This document shows, in pieces, positions 6,949-14,208 of a stretch of DNA of 21,498 nt (position 1 is the first letter of the stretch; each line of letters opens with the position of its first letter). A model generated the notes under the pieces. That model did no database searches. It was not told the origin of the DNA and saw nothing but the letters and a program-made list of their open reading frames with translations. The translations under genes and the position numbers were made by a program. Origin of the DNA: Bacillota bacterium (GTDB lineage Bacteria > Bacillota > Clostridia > Christensenellales > Aristaeellaceae); the NCBI GenBank assembly GCA_023402355.1, contig JAEXCG010000164.1, forward strand, positions 1 to 21,498, in the 5' to 3' direction.

Positions 6949-7311
6949 ATGAAAAGACGCATCCTCTCTGCGCTGCTTCTCGCGCTCCTGGCGCTTTCAC
7001 TCTCCGCCTGCGCGCGGCGGGAAAGGGTGATTCATATGGGCGTCGACGGGGAAATCCTCCAAATCGACGGCGAGCATGCGTGCCTCACCCTCAGGGGGAT
7101 TGGACGCGATTCCATCCTCGGCGAACAGTGCGAGGTGCTCTGTTCACCGCCCGACACATACTGCATCTATTGCGATAATGCCACAGGCGACCTGCGCGAG
7201 CTTTCGTTTGCGGACTTCGCCGTGGGCGACCGGGTGAGCATCGACGTGGAGCAGGTCGTGGACGGCCGCACAAAAACCCCTCGCGTGCAGCTCCTCACGC
7301 AGCGGCTCTAG
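6949..7311 (+). CDS. Small predicted lipoprotein, function unknown
   Basis: A 120-residue protein with a lipoprotein signal peptide: KRR, a Leu/Ala-rich core and lipobox LSAC, with the acylated cysteine at position 21. The mature part of about 100 residues is predicted to be exported and membrane-anchored. It is rich in beta-type segments (GEILQIDGEHACLTLRGI; VGDRVSIDVEQVV), like small OB-fold-like extracellular domains, and has three further cysteines around CEVLCSPPDTYCIYC. I recognise no family. The start at 6949 has AAGGAGG eight bases upstream; an in-frame ATG at 6916 has no such site. It is divergent from the MerR gene and ends at a strong hairpin. Export and lipidation are well supported; the function is not known. 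Confidence 0.8.
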   Translation: MKRRILSALLLALLALSLSACARRERVIHMGVDGEILQIDGEHACLTLRGIGRDSILGEQCEVLCSPPDTYCIYCDNATGDLRELSFADFAVGDRVSIDVEQVVDGRTKTPRVQLLTQRL

Positions 7312-7324
7312 ACCCAATCCATAC

Positions 7325-7374
7325 GCGAAGGGCGCCCATTGCCGTCGGCAATGAGCGCCCTTCGCCGCGTTTTT
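7325..7374 (+). terminator. Rho-independent terminator after the lipoprotein gene
   Basis: Outer arms GCGAAGGGCGC (7325-7335) and GCGCCCTTCGC (7355-7365) enclose inner arms CATTGCC (7337-7343) and GGCAATG (7347-7353). The hairpin is followed by CGCG and five T. The T-run touches the stop codon of the convergent gene at 7374. Confidence 0.88.
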
Positions 7375-8012
7375 CAGGCTTCAAAGTCCTCGAAGCGGAT
7401 TCGCATGCAGGCCTTCACGAGGTTCATACACTGCGTCCAGTTCATCCGCCCCGTGTTGAGGCACAGGTCGTAGTTGCGCGCGTCCTGCCAGTCCTGGCCG
7501 GTGAAGTAGCGGTAGTACTCCGCGCGCCGCTTATCCGTCTTGCGGATGAAGCGCTCGGCCTCCTGATCCATCAGGCCGTTGAGCTCGCGCACGGTGGCGA
7601 TGCGCGTCTCCATGGGCGCGTGCACGAAGAGCTTGAGCACGTTCTCCCGCTCGCGCAGGATGTAATCCGCGCAGCGCCCGACGATCACGCAGTCCTCCGT
7701 GTCGCAAAGCGTCTGGATGACGCGCGCCTGATAGCGGAACAGGTTTTCGTCGGAGATGAAATCCTCCTGATCGGGCGGGGAGGGCACGAAATCGCCGCCG
7801 TTCATCGTGCGGATCGCCCGGAAGAGGGAGAAGCCCTTGGTGCGCTCGTCCGCCTGCGCGAACAGCGCCTCGCTGATGCCGCTGTCGATCGAGGCGAGCT
7901 GCATGATCTCGCGGTCGTAAAAGTTGTAGCCCAGTTCCCGGGCGAGCATTTGCCCGATCCGTCTGCCGCCGCTGCCGTATTCGCGCGCGATGGTAATCAC
8001 ATGCGTTCCCAT
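7374..8012 (-). CDS. Cytidylate kinase-like family protein
   Basis: A 212-residue P-loop protein. It opens with HVITIAREYGSGGRRIGQML (4-23), in which GSGGRRIG is the variant nucleotide-binding loop of the cytidylate-kinase-like family (AAA_26), and continues with the NFYDREI segment. VIVGRCADYIL (about 109-119) and LFVHAPMETRI are also typical. This family is distinct from true CMP kinase (Cmk), and its substrate has not been established; a nucleoside-phosphate kinase is inferred. It is a single gene with its own near-consensus promoter. The start follows AAAGGGGGCTC. Confidence 0.9.
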   Translation of the reverse strand: MGTHVITIAREYGSGGRRIGQMLARELGYNFYDREIMQLASIDSGISEALFAQADERTKGFSLFRAIRTMNGGDFVPSPPDQEDFISDENLFRYQARVIQTLCDTEDCVIVGRCADYILRERENVLKLFVHAPMETRIATVRELNGLMDQEAERFIRKTDKRRAEYYRYFTGQDWQDARNYDLCLNTGRMNWTQCMNLVKACMRIRFEDFEA

Positions 8013-8057
8013 AACAGAGCCCCCTTTGAAGCGTCCGTGTCCCTTCTATCTATATAT

Positions 8058-8086
8058 ATTATACAATATTTTTCTCAAAAGAACAA
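8058..8086 (-). promoter_or_regulatory. Promoter of the cytidylate kinase-like gene
   Basis: TTGTTC (8081-8086) and TATAAT (8058-8063) on the minus strand with a 17-base, AT-rich spacer. The AT-rich stretch at 8050-8090 stands out in this GC-rich window. Confidence 0.75.
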
Positions 8087-8119
8087 CAAAAGGCACCGGG
8101 GCCTGCGTACCGCACTGCA

Positions 8120-8545
8120 TCACCGCTCTGTCTGCTCGGTCATCAATCCCCACCTAAAGCCAAACCGATCGATAAACACCACCATGCAAGAGCTGTAAGT
8201 CGTCCGTTGCATGGGGTAGATGATCTTCGCATCTTTCTTTAGGAAGTCGAAGGCGCGTTGCACCTCTTCCTTCGTATCAAACGTCACCGTCAGTGAAAGC
8301 GCATAGCTCGTCTGAAAGGGAACGTCCATGTTATCGCACATCATGATGCGCTGTCCGCCGATCAAGAGCTCAGCATGGTAAATATATTTTGCCTCTTCCG
8401 GTGTCAAGGGTCTGTCAAAATCTTCCTTGCGGGCGTCCTCATATCTAAGCAGGCTTATCACATCCGCCCCGAATGCTTTCTGATAGAGGTTAAGCGCCTC
8501 CTCACAGCGGCCTGCGAAGTTAAAATTTGGGGTGATTGTGGCCAT
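8120..8545 (-). CDS. PhnB-like VOC family protein
   Basis: A 141-residue protein of the vicinal oxygen chelate superfamily, PhnB subgroup. It begins MATITPNFNFAGRCEEALNL and has the YQKAFGA segment, YHAELLIGG with His57, and ends near DRFGFRWGLMTE, the usual PhnB-type C-terminal signature. PhnB-like proteins are mostly uncharacterised; metal binding or a glyoxalase-like role is possible, but no substrate can be named. The ATG at 8545 has AAGGAG seven bases upstream and is preferred to an in-frame ATG eight codons earlier. It is the last gene of a minus-strand cluster, 53 bp after another VOC gene. Its GC content looks lower than that of its neighbours. Confidence 0.88.
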   Translation of the reverse strand: MATITPNFNFAGRCEEALNLYQKAFGADVISLLRYEDARKEDFDRPLTPEEAKYIYHAELLIGGQRIMMCDNMDVPFQTSYALSLTVTFDTKEEVQRAFDFLKKDAKIIYPMQRTTYSSCMVVFIDRFGFRWGLMTEQTER

Positions 8546-8598
8546 ACTGCATCTCCTTGTTCTTCCCATCCCGCCGTCTCAAAAAACGGGGCTCGGGC

Positions 8599-8985
8599 CT
8601 ACAGCTTCTGGATGAGCTCTACCTTTTCCCGGTTCGGTCCCTCGAGGATGAAGAAGCGCACGCCCTTTTCCCAGAACGGCAGAAAGCGAATCTTCTCCTG
8701 CGCCATGGGCAGGCTCATCGCCCGGCACGCCGCGTGCGCCGCGTCGATGTCCTTAACGCAAAGCGCGATGTGATCCACCGCGCCCGCCTTCAGCGCGGCC
8801 TGGCCGTTTTGATACGCCTCGATCACAAAGCCGTCCCGGCCTAAAAAGACGACCTGCTCGCCCGCGTTGTCCGTCTCATAGAGCACCGAAAAGCCCAGCT
8901 TTTCGTAAAATGCGACCGTCGAGCCCATGTCGTTCGTTGGCAGACCGACGTGGTCGAGCCCGCTGATGTTCTGTTTGATGTCCAT
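8599..8985 (-). CDS. VOC family protein (glyoxalase/bleomycin resistance-like)
   Basis: A 128-residue two-repeat VOC protein. His12 (LDHVGLPTND), Glu56 (FVIEAYQN), His72 (VDHIALCVKD) and Glu123 (KVELIQ) occupy the positions of the four metal ligands of glyoxalase I-like enzymes. A metal-dependent lyase or isomerase is therefore plausible; the substrate is unknown. TAAGGAGG, which includes the azlD stop codon, is the ribosome binding site, and only 13 bases separate the two genes, so the gene is translated from the azlCD transcript. Confidence 0.9.
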   Translation of the reverse strand: MDIKQNISGLDHVGLPTNDMGSTVAFYEKLGFSVLYETDNAGEQVVFLGRDGFVIEAYQNGQAALKAGAVDHIALCVKDIDAAHAACRAMSLPMAQEKIRFLPFWEKGVRFFILEGPNREKVELIQKL

Positions 8986-8998
8986 GCGTTTGCCCTCC

Positions 8999-9316
8999 TT
9001 AAAGCAGCATCAAAGCGCCCTGCGTCAGCAGCGCCGCCGCGCACGCGCCCAGCGCGACGAGCACCATCGAGCGCCCGCGCCAGGCCATGAAGAACGCCAC
9101 CGCCGTGCCCGCCAGGGAGGATACGCCGTTTCCGGTCGAGTAGAGGATGTCCGGAAACGTCATCGCCCCCAGCACCGCGTAGGGCACGTAAAACAAAAAG
9201 GACTGAATAAAGCGGTTGTGCAGCCTGCGCTGAAAGAGCGCAAGCGGAATCATGCGGATGAGGTAGGTCACGCCCGCCATCACCGCCACGTACAGGCAAT
9301 ACGTCCTCGCGTCCAT
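8999..9316 (-). CDS. azlD: AzlD-family branched-chain amino acid transport subunit
   Basis: A 105-residue, very hydrophobic protein with three or four predicted membrane helices. YLIRMIPLALFQRRL near the N-terminus and FLFYVPYAVLGAMTFPDILYST are typical AzlD sequences. AzlD works with AzlC as the small subunit of an exporter of branched-chain amino acids or their analogues in the cytoplasmic membrane. The start codon immediately follows the azlC stop (TAG then ATG), which implies translational coupling. It fits the family in length. Confidence 0.93.
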   Translation of the reverse strand: MDARTYCLYVAVMAGVTYLIRMIPLALFQRRLHNRFIQSFLFYVPYAVLGAMTFPDILYSTGNGVSSLAGTAVAFFMAWRGRSMVLVALGACAAALLTQGALMLL

Positions 9317-10018
9317 CTACTCGGCCTCCCGGATTGGAAAGAGAATCGCGCCCAGCGCCGCCGCGAGCACCGCGCACAGAATAATCGCAAACCCGCTGGA
9401 TACGAACGAAAACGCGGGCACGTAGCGCAGCACGCAGCTCACCACCGCCGAGGCGAGCACCACGAGCCGCACGTTCTTGCGCTCCCGGGCGGGCGGCAGG
9501 ATGATCGCCAGGAACATGCCGTAAATCGCGATGCCGAGCGCCTGCGTGATGAGGCTGGGCAGCAGCGCGCCCGCCGCCGCGCCCAGCAGCGTGCCGCCCG
9601 CCCAGCCGAAATAGGGCAGGCAGACGAGGCCCAGCAGGTAATCCCGCCCGACCTTTCCGGGCTGGCTGCTGGCGACGGCAAAAATTTCATCGGTGTTGCC
9701 AAACGAGATCAGCACGCGCCACAGCGTCGTCATGCTCCCGTCCAGGCGCTGCGAGAGCGAGAGCGACATCAGCGCGTAGCGCAGGTTGATGATGAACTGC
9801 GTCAGCGCCATCTCATAGAGCGGCGCCGCAGCCAGCATCAGCGAAAGGCCCGCGAACTGCCCCGCCGAGGTCAGGTTGGTCATGGAGATGAAAACCGCCT
9901 GAAAGGGCGTGAGCCCTCCGCCCACGGCCTGAATGCCGAACGCGAAAGACACGGACAGATACCCCAGCGCGATGGGGATGCCGTGGCGCAGGCCGCGCGC
10001 GAAGTCTTCCTTACGCAA
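9317..10018 (-). CDS. azlC: AzlC-family branched-chain amino acid exporter subunit
   Basis: A 233-residue membrane protein of the AzlC/YgaZ family. It has FARGLRHGIPIALGYLSVSFAFG at the N-terminus, SMTNLTSAGQFAG and the NLRYALMSLSLSQRL segment characteristic of the family, and about seven hydrophobic helices. It is predicted to form the transport channel with AzlD. The start codon is TTG at 10016-10018; an in-frame TAG lies only four codons upstream, so no other start is available there. This TTG lies inside the last codons of yqeY (8-base overlap), so translation is probably coupled to yqeY. The Shine-Dalgarno match is poor (GGTAGG). Confidence 0.92.
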   Translation of the reverse strand: MRKEDFARGLRHGIPIALGYLSVSFAFGIQAVGGGLTPFQAVFISMTNLTSAGQFAGLSLMLAAAPLYEMALTQFIINLRYALMSLSLSQRLDGSMTTLWRVLISFGNTDEIFAVASSQPGKVGRDYLLGLVCLPYFGWAGGTLLGAAAGALLPSLITQALGIAIYGMFLAIILPPARERKNVRLVVLASAVVSCVLRYVPAFSFVSSGFAIILCAVLAAALGAILFPIREAE

Positions 10019-10457
10019 ACAGCTCGCCTACCAGCCGGTTGACCAGGCCGCCGTCCGCCTTGCCCTTCACCCGGGGCATGAGGTTTTTCATGATCGCGCC
10101 CTTCTCCTTCACCGTGGGCTTCTCCAGGCCCATCTCCGCGAGCACCTGGCGGATGACCTCGCGAATTTCGTCCTCGCCCATCTGTTTGGGGGCAAACTCG
10201 CTGTACACCGCGATGCGAAGGCGCGACTCCTCGATGATGTCGGTTCGGTCCGCGGGCGCGCTGTCCAGCGTCTCCTGCGCCTGCTTGATCTCTTTGAGGA
10301 CGATCGCGTTTTCTTCCTCCTCCGTGAGGTCCGCGCGCTTGTCGATGAACTTCGCCTTGAGCGCTGAAAGCAGCAGCGAAAGCGCTTCCTTGCGGGGTTT
10401 ATCCTTGGCCTTGAGCGCCGCCATCATTTCGGCGCGCACCTGATCCATCTTGGACAT
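10011..10457 (-). CDS. yqeY: GatB/YqeY domain-containing protein
   Basis: A 148-residue YqeY protein with the domain that also ends the GatB subunit of the tRNA amidotransferase. Typical segments are RKEALSLLLSALK, EIKQAQETLDSA, EFAPKQMGEDEI and KEKGAIMKNLMPRVKGKADGGLVNRLV. A role in binding tRNA or in Asn/Gln-tRNA metabolism is often suggested but not settled. AAGGAGG lies eight bases before the start. It follows the MATE gene by 38 bases and overlaps azlC by 8 bases. In many Bacillota yqeY sits next to rpsU, so its place here in a transporter cluster is unusual. Confidence 0.93.
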   Translation of the reverse strand: MSKMDQVRAEMMAALKAKDKPRKEALSLLLSALKAKFIDKRADLTEEEENAIVLKEIKQAQETLDSAPADRTDIIEESRLRIAVYSEFAPKQMGEDEIREVIRQVLAEMGLEKPTVKEKGAIMKNLMPRVKGKADGGLVNRLVGELFA

Positions 10458-10495
10458 TTCAGGTTCCTCCTTATATGCGTCTTGCGTACCTTATT

Positions 10496-11890
10496 TTATC
10501 GCCGCCCGCGGCGCTTGTCCAGTGTTTTCCCGCCGCTTTCAGGGGCCGCTTCGCACATTTCCGTCAGCTTCTCCCGGTTTTTCGCGTAATAGAGGAAGCC
10601 CGCCAGGTCCGCGAGGAACCAGCCGATCGGCACGGAGGCCCAGATGCCCACGACCCCCACCGCCGGGATGGCCGAAAGCGCGTAGGCGAGCGCGACGCGC
10701 GTGCCCAGCGAGATCACCGTCAGCACCACCGACATGCCTGGCCTGCGCACCGCGCGGTACAGCCCGTAGAGCAGGAAAAGGCAGCCGATGCCGCAGTAAA
10801 ACGAGCCCTCGATGCGCAGGTACTGCACGCCGGTCGCGATGATTTCCGTCTCCTCGGGCCTGACGAAGATCAGCATCAGCGGCCGGGCGAACGCGAAGAC
10901 GAGCACCGTCACGGCCACGCAGAAGCCCGCCGCCGTGAGCACCGCGCTCCTAATGCCGCGCCGGATGCGCTCCGTCCGGCCCGCGCCGTAGTTCTGCGCG
11001 ATGAACGTGGAGAAGGCGTTGCCGAAGTCCTGCACCGGCATGTAGGCGAACGAGTCGATCTTCACCGCCGCCGCGAACGCCGCCATGACCGTGGGGCCGA
11101 AGCTGTTGACGAGGCCCTGCACCATGAGCACGCCGAAGTTCATCACCGACTGCTGCACGCAGGTGAGCACCGAAAGCTGCGATATTTCCCGCACCACGGC
11201 GCGGTCCATGCGCATGTGCCGCCGGGATACGCGCACGGCGGGCAGGCGCAGCAGGGAGTACGCCATCAGCCCCGCGCCCGAGACGAACTGGGCGATGACC
11301 GTCGCAAAGGCCGCGCCCTCCACGCCCCAGTGAAAGACTAGCACGAACAGCAGGTCCAGCGCAATGTTGAGCACCGCCGAAACCGCGAGAAACAGCAGCG
11401 GCGCCGCGGAGTTGCCCATGGCGCGCAGAAGCGAGGCAAAGAAGTTGTACAGAAACGTCGCGACGATGCCCGCGAAGATCACCAGCAGGTACCCGCGCAT
11501 CATGTCGTAAACCGCGCTCGGGATGCGCAAAAAGCGCAGAATCGGGTCGATAAAGGCGTACACCGCCGCGTTGAGCACGAGGGAAACCGCGCCGATGAGC
11601 ACGAAGGAGGCGAAGATGCCGCGGCGCAGGCGCTCTTCATCCCGCGCGCCGAAGCACAGGGAAAAGAACGCCCCGCTGCCCAGGCACAGCCCCAGCAGGA
11701 TCGAGGTGAGAAACGTCATCAGCGTGTACGCGGAGCCGACCGCCGCCAGGGCGTTCGCGCCCAGCGCCTGGCCGACGATGAGCGTATCCGTAACGTTGTA
11801 AAGCTGCTGGAGCAGATTGCCCAGAATCATCGGCAGCGCGAAGCGGAGCATCGCCCCCGTCACGCTGCCTTTCGTCAGGTCCTGTTGCAT
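10496..11890 (-). CDS. MATE family efflux transporter
   Basis: A 464-residue membrane protein of the multidrug and toxin extrusion superfamily. It has about twelve hydrophobic helices in two MatE repeats. The first contains LPMILGNLLQQLYNVTDTLIVGQ and LLRAMGNSAAPLLF; the second contains SFAYMPVQDFGNAFSTFIAQNYGAG. Such proteins export cationic drugs or metabolites using a sodium or proton gradient. A short basic C-terminal tail (KTLDKRRGRR) faces the cytoplasm. The ATG at 11890 has AGGAG seven bases upstream and starts MQQDLTKGSV, the usual N-terminus of the family; the longer frame has no such site. It heads the cluster yqeY-azlC-azlD-VOC. Confidence 0.94.
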   Translation of the reverse strand: MQQDLTKGSVTGAMLRFALPMILGNLLQQLYNVTDTLIVGQALGANALAAVGSAYTLMTFLTSILLGLCLGSGAFFSLCFGARDEERLRRGIFASFVLIGAVSLVLNAAVYAFIDPILRFLRIPSAVYDMMRGYLLVIFAGIVATFLYNFFASLLRAMGNSAAPLLFLAVSAVLNIALDLLFVLVFHWGVEGAAFATVIAQFVSGAGLMAYSLLRLPAVRVSRRHMRMDRAVVREISQLSVLTCVQQSVMNFGVLMVQGLVNSFGPTVMAAFAAAVKIDSFAYMPVQDFGNAFSTFIAQNYGAGRTERIRRGIRSAVLTAAGFCVAVTVLVFAFARPLMLIFVRPEETEIIATGVQYLRIEGSFYCGIGCLFLLYGLYRAVRRPGMSVVLTVISLGTRVALAYALSAIPAVGVVGIWASVPIGWFLADLAGFLYYAKNREKLTEMCEAAPESGGKTLDKRRGRR

Positions 11891-11951
11891 ATTTCCTCTC
11901 CTGTGTCTTCTTTGATGCTCCGTCCGCGTCCCTGCGGACAGACGTTTTCTC

Positions 11952-11980
11952 ATTATACCGCCAATTTCCCCTTTTGAAAA
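11952..11980 (-). promoter_or_regulatory. Promoter of the MATE gene cluster
   Basis: TTTTCA (11975-11980) and a perfect TATAAT (11952-11957) on the minus strand with a 17-base spacer, giving a leader of about 55 bases before the MATE start. No clear promoter or terminator is seen between MATE and the downstream genes to 8599. Confidence 0.7.
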
Positions 11981-12005
11981 GGCGTTTTACGCTTCCTCGT
12001 CGCAG

Positions 12006-12033
12006 AAAAGCGCGGCCCCCTTCGGAGCCGCGC
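12006..12033 (-). terminator. Rho-independent terminator after the XRE/DUF5680 gene
   Basis: On the minus strand a ten-pair stem (arms 12010-12019 and 12024-12033, with one G-U pair) closes a four-base loop and is followed by TTTT. It lies just after the stop codon at 12038. Confidence 0.7.
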
Positions 12034-12037
12034 CGCA

Positions 12038-12718
12038 TCAGACCACCCGTCCGCCATGAAACACGCATTCGTAATTTTTGTCCGCGCCAAGAAAGATTTC
12101 CTCGCGGCCCTGAAACCACGAAAAATCCCCCTGCACGCCGCAATGATAGGTCATTTCTCCCTCGCGATAGAGGGGCGGCCCGCGAAACGGCAGGTCCTCC
12201 GGCACGCACAGCAGCGCCGCTTTCAAAAACGGGCCGGAAAAGCGCTCGTCCACGACGCGCCCGGCGTAATTCATCGACCAGACCGGCAGGCCTTTCAGCC
12301 AGACGGCCTCCTCGCCCACAAAGCGCTCGCCGCCCAGGAACGTATCGATGTACAAAAGGCCGTCTTCCTCGTAGCGCAGGTCGTGCGATTCCGGCCTGCT
12401 GCTGGGCACCGTCTGTGCGGCGCCCGCCGCGTAGGTCGCGCGCTTGGCGCGCAGAAGAAAGGGCAGCCACGCCGCCGTCCCTGCGCCGTCGCCCGCCGGG
12501 CGCACGGGCGCGCAGGCCGGTTCCTCACCCCGCAGCAGCGCGTCCGCGCTCACGCCCAGGCAGTCGCAAAGCCCGAGCAGGCTCCCGATGTCCGGGCAGC
12601 CCTGGGCGCCCTCCCATTTGGCCACCGCCTGCCGCGTGACGCCGAGCCGCTCCGCCAACTGTTCCTGCGTCATCCCCCGCGCGCGCCGAAGCGCCGCGAT
12701 CCGTTGTGTCCACGCCAT
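12038..12718 (-). CDS. XRE-family regulator with C-terminal DUF5680 domain
   Basis: A 226-residue protein. Residues 1-65 form a classical XRE helix-turn-helix (RIAALRRARGMTQEQLAERL, VTRQAVAKWEGAQGCPDIGSL). After a linker, residues about 85-226 match DUF5680: FLLRAKRATYAAGA, LRYEEDGLLYIDTFLGGERFVGEEAVW, PVWSMNYAGRVV and a C-terminal FQGREEIF segment. The second domain probably binds a small ligand or senses a signal, but none is known. AAGGAGG lies nine bases before the ATG at 12718, which also gives the MAWTQRI start usual for the family; an upstream in-frame ATG precedes that site. It is a single gene with its own promoter and terminator. Confidence 0.9.
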   Translation of the reverse strand: MAWTQRIAALRRARGMTQEQLAERLGVTRQAVAKWEGAQGCPDIGSLLGLCDCLGVSADALLRGEEPACAPVRPAGDGAGTAAWLPFLLRAKRATYAAGAAQTVPSSRPESHDLRYEEDGLLYIDTFLGGERFVGEEAVWLKGLPVWSMNYAGRVVDERFSGPFLKAALLCVPEDLPFRGPPLYREGEMTYHCGVQGDFSWFQGREEIFLGADKNYECVFHGGRVV

Positions 12719-12740
12719 AGAACATCGCCTCCTTGCCGCC

Positions 12741-12749
12741 ATTATACCA
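12741..12749 (-). promoter_or_regulatory. Extended -10 promoter of the XRE/DUF5680 gene
   Basis: TGG followed by TATAAT on the minus strand, about 23 bases before the start codon. No good -35 box is present, as is common for extended -10 promoters. Confidence 0.55.
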
Positions 12750-12773
12750 GAGGCGCGGCGGGGAGGCCATACA

Positions 12774-12898
12774 CGCCCGATTGCCCGCTGGGCAACCGGG
12801 CGTTGCCGCGCGGCGGCAAAGTGTCTTCGTGCGATAGGGGGATGCAGGAAGGGGAAATTTCCCCTTCATAATGAAATCGTATCGACCGGCTTTGCCGG
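12774..12898. repeat. Row of four palindromes between the XRE regulator and the M20 peptidase
   Basis: Four inverted repeats follow each other. First, arms CGCCCG-a-TTGCCC and GGGCAA-c-CGGGCG with a 3-base centre (12774-12802). Second, TTGCCGC and GCGGCAA around GCG (12803-12819). Third, the perfect 20-base palindrome at 12848-12867 (half site GAAGGGGAAA). Fourth, CCGGC and GCCGG around TTT (12886-12898). None has a T-run placed to make it a terminator. They lie upstream of the regulator promoter at 12741. Confidence 0.75.
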
Positions 12899-12925
12899 GC
12901 GGGCGGGGCGTTGCCGCGTCTTCTG

Positions 12926-14074
12926 TCAGGCGAAGCAGGAGAGCACGACCTCCATCGCCGCCCGCATGCCCGTGCGCAGCGAGGACAGGCGCACCCATTC
13001 CTCGCGCGTGTGCGCGCCGCCGCCCTCGTACACGCCGAAACAGGCCGCGGGGATGCCCATCGACAGGGGGATGTTGCAGTCGGTGGAGGCCGCGCCCGTG
13101 GACACGCGCTTCCCGGTCGCGTGCTCGATCGCGTCGAGGCACCTTTCGGTCAGCTCCCGCTGGCGAGCCGGGTCCACGTCTCCCGTGCAGGGCCGCTCCC
13201 CGATGCTCTCCACCGAGACGTCGACGCCCCGCGCCCGAAAGCCCTCGATCACCCGCTCAAACGACGCTTTCATCGCGGCCAGGCATGCGCGCGCATTGGA
13301 GCGGTACTCGTAGAGCATCGAAGCCTCCTGCGCGATGGTGTTGACCGACGTGCCGCCCTCGATCACGCCCACGTTGTAGGTCGTGACGCTCCCCTCCGGC
13401 CCTTTGGGAATCATCTGGCCATACAGCGCGCAGACGATCTCGGAAAGCGCGTGGATGGCGTTTGGTTTTCCAAAGCTCGAGAAGCTGTGCCCGCCCTCGG
13501 TGCGCACCGTCACGCGGTAGCGCGCGGAGCCGACCGCCTGGTTGCAAAGGGAATGGATCGTCGAATCCAGCGAGACGAAGGCGTCCACCTGCGCGCCGTA
13601 TCGCGCCATGACAGCCCGGCAGCCCTTCAAATTGCCCAGCCCCTCCTCGCAGGAATTGGCGACGAAGAGCACGCCGCAGCGCGGCGCGAGGCCCCGCTGC
13701 GTCACATAGCGCGCGATGAGCAACAGGACCGCCAGGTTCGCGGTGTCGTCGCCCACGCCCGGACAGTACATCACCCCGTCCTTCACGGAAAGCGGCATGG
13801 GCTCCAGGTCCGGGAACACCGTGTCCGTGTGCGCCATGAAGACGGATACGCGTCCGCCCTCCGTCACGCCGAGGGGATACACGACGTTCAGCGCCTCGTC
13901 GATGTACATGCCCTTCGCGCCCGCGCGCTCCAGCCAGTCCTTCACAAACTGAGCCCGGCGCTCCTCGCGACCCGAGGGCGCGGGAATCGCGCACAGCTCG
14001 GCCAGCAGGGCGAAAAGCTCCTCCTGACAGCCGTCGATATAGGAAATGGCCGCCTCGTCCAGCAATGTCTGCAT
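12926..14074 (-). CDS. M20 family metallopeptidase
   Basis: A 382-residue M20 peptidase or amidohydrolase. Metal and catalytic motifs are MAHTDTV (His82, Asp84), GVGDDTAN (Asp109/Asp110), and SCEEG (Glu143 general base, Glu144 ligand), followed by a dimerisation domain with EGGHSFSSFGKPNAIHAL and GGTSVNTIAQEA. The end of the catalytic domain has TDCNIPLSMGIPAACFGVYEGGGAHTREEW, with the last ligand His. It resembles tripeptidase (PepT)-like and Xaa-His-dipeptidase-like M20 proteins and is presumably cytoplasmic; the substrate is not evident. GGGAG lies eight bases before the ATG at 14074; a GTG one codon upstream is possible. It is divergent from the serine hydrolase gene. Confidence 0.93.
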   Translation of the reverse strand: MQTLLDEAAISYIDGCQEELFALLAELCAIPAPSGREERRAQFVKDWLERAGAKGMYIDEALNVVYPLGVTEGGRVSVFMAHTDTVFPDLEPMPLSVKDGVMYCPGVGDDTANLAVLLLIARYVTQRGLAPRCGVLFVANSCEEGLGNLKGCRAVMARYGAQVDAFVSLDSTIHSLCNQAVGSARYRVTVRTEGGHSFSSFGKPNAIHALSEIVCALYGQMIPKGPEGSVTTYNVGVIEGGTSVNTIAQEASMLYEYRSNARACLAAMKASFERVIEGFRARGVDVSVESIGERPCTGDVDPARQRELTERCLDAIEHATGKRVSTGAASTDCNIPLSMGIPAACFGVYEGGGAHTREEWVRLSSLRTGMRAAMEVVLSCFA

Positions 14075-14149
14075 CACCTATTCTCCCTTCCAAACGCAAA
14101 AGATCCCCGTCTTCTTCGCCCCGCGCGGCGGCGATTCCTGCCTGCGCCC

Positions 14150-14178
14150 TTGAAAGCGCGGCTTTTTTCGCCTATAAT
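14150..14178 (+). promoter_or_regulatory. Promoter of the serine hydrolase gene
   Basis: TTGAAA (14150-14155) and a perfect TATAAT (14173-14178) with a 17-base spacer, about 30 bases upstream of the start codon. Confidence 0.85.
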
Positions 14179-14208
14179 GGTGCAAACCCGGTCGAAAGGG
14201 GACGCATC

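Noticed and set aside
8120..8985. Bleomycin or fosfomycin resistance pair
   Set aside because: VOC proteins are very diverse; neither protein has features that point to a given antibiotic.
8927..10042. Plus-strand frame opposite azlC, azlD and the VOC gene
   Set aside because: It spans several well-supported minus-strand genes and has the same Arg/His-rich shadow composition.
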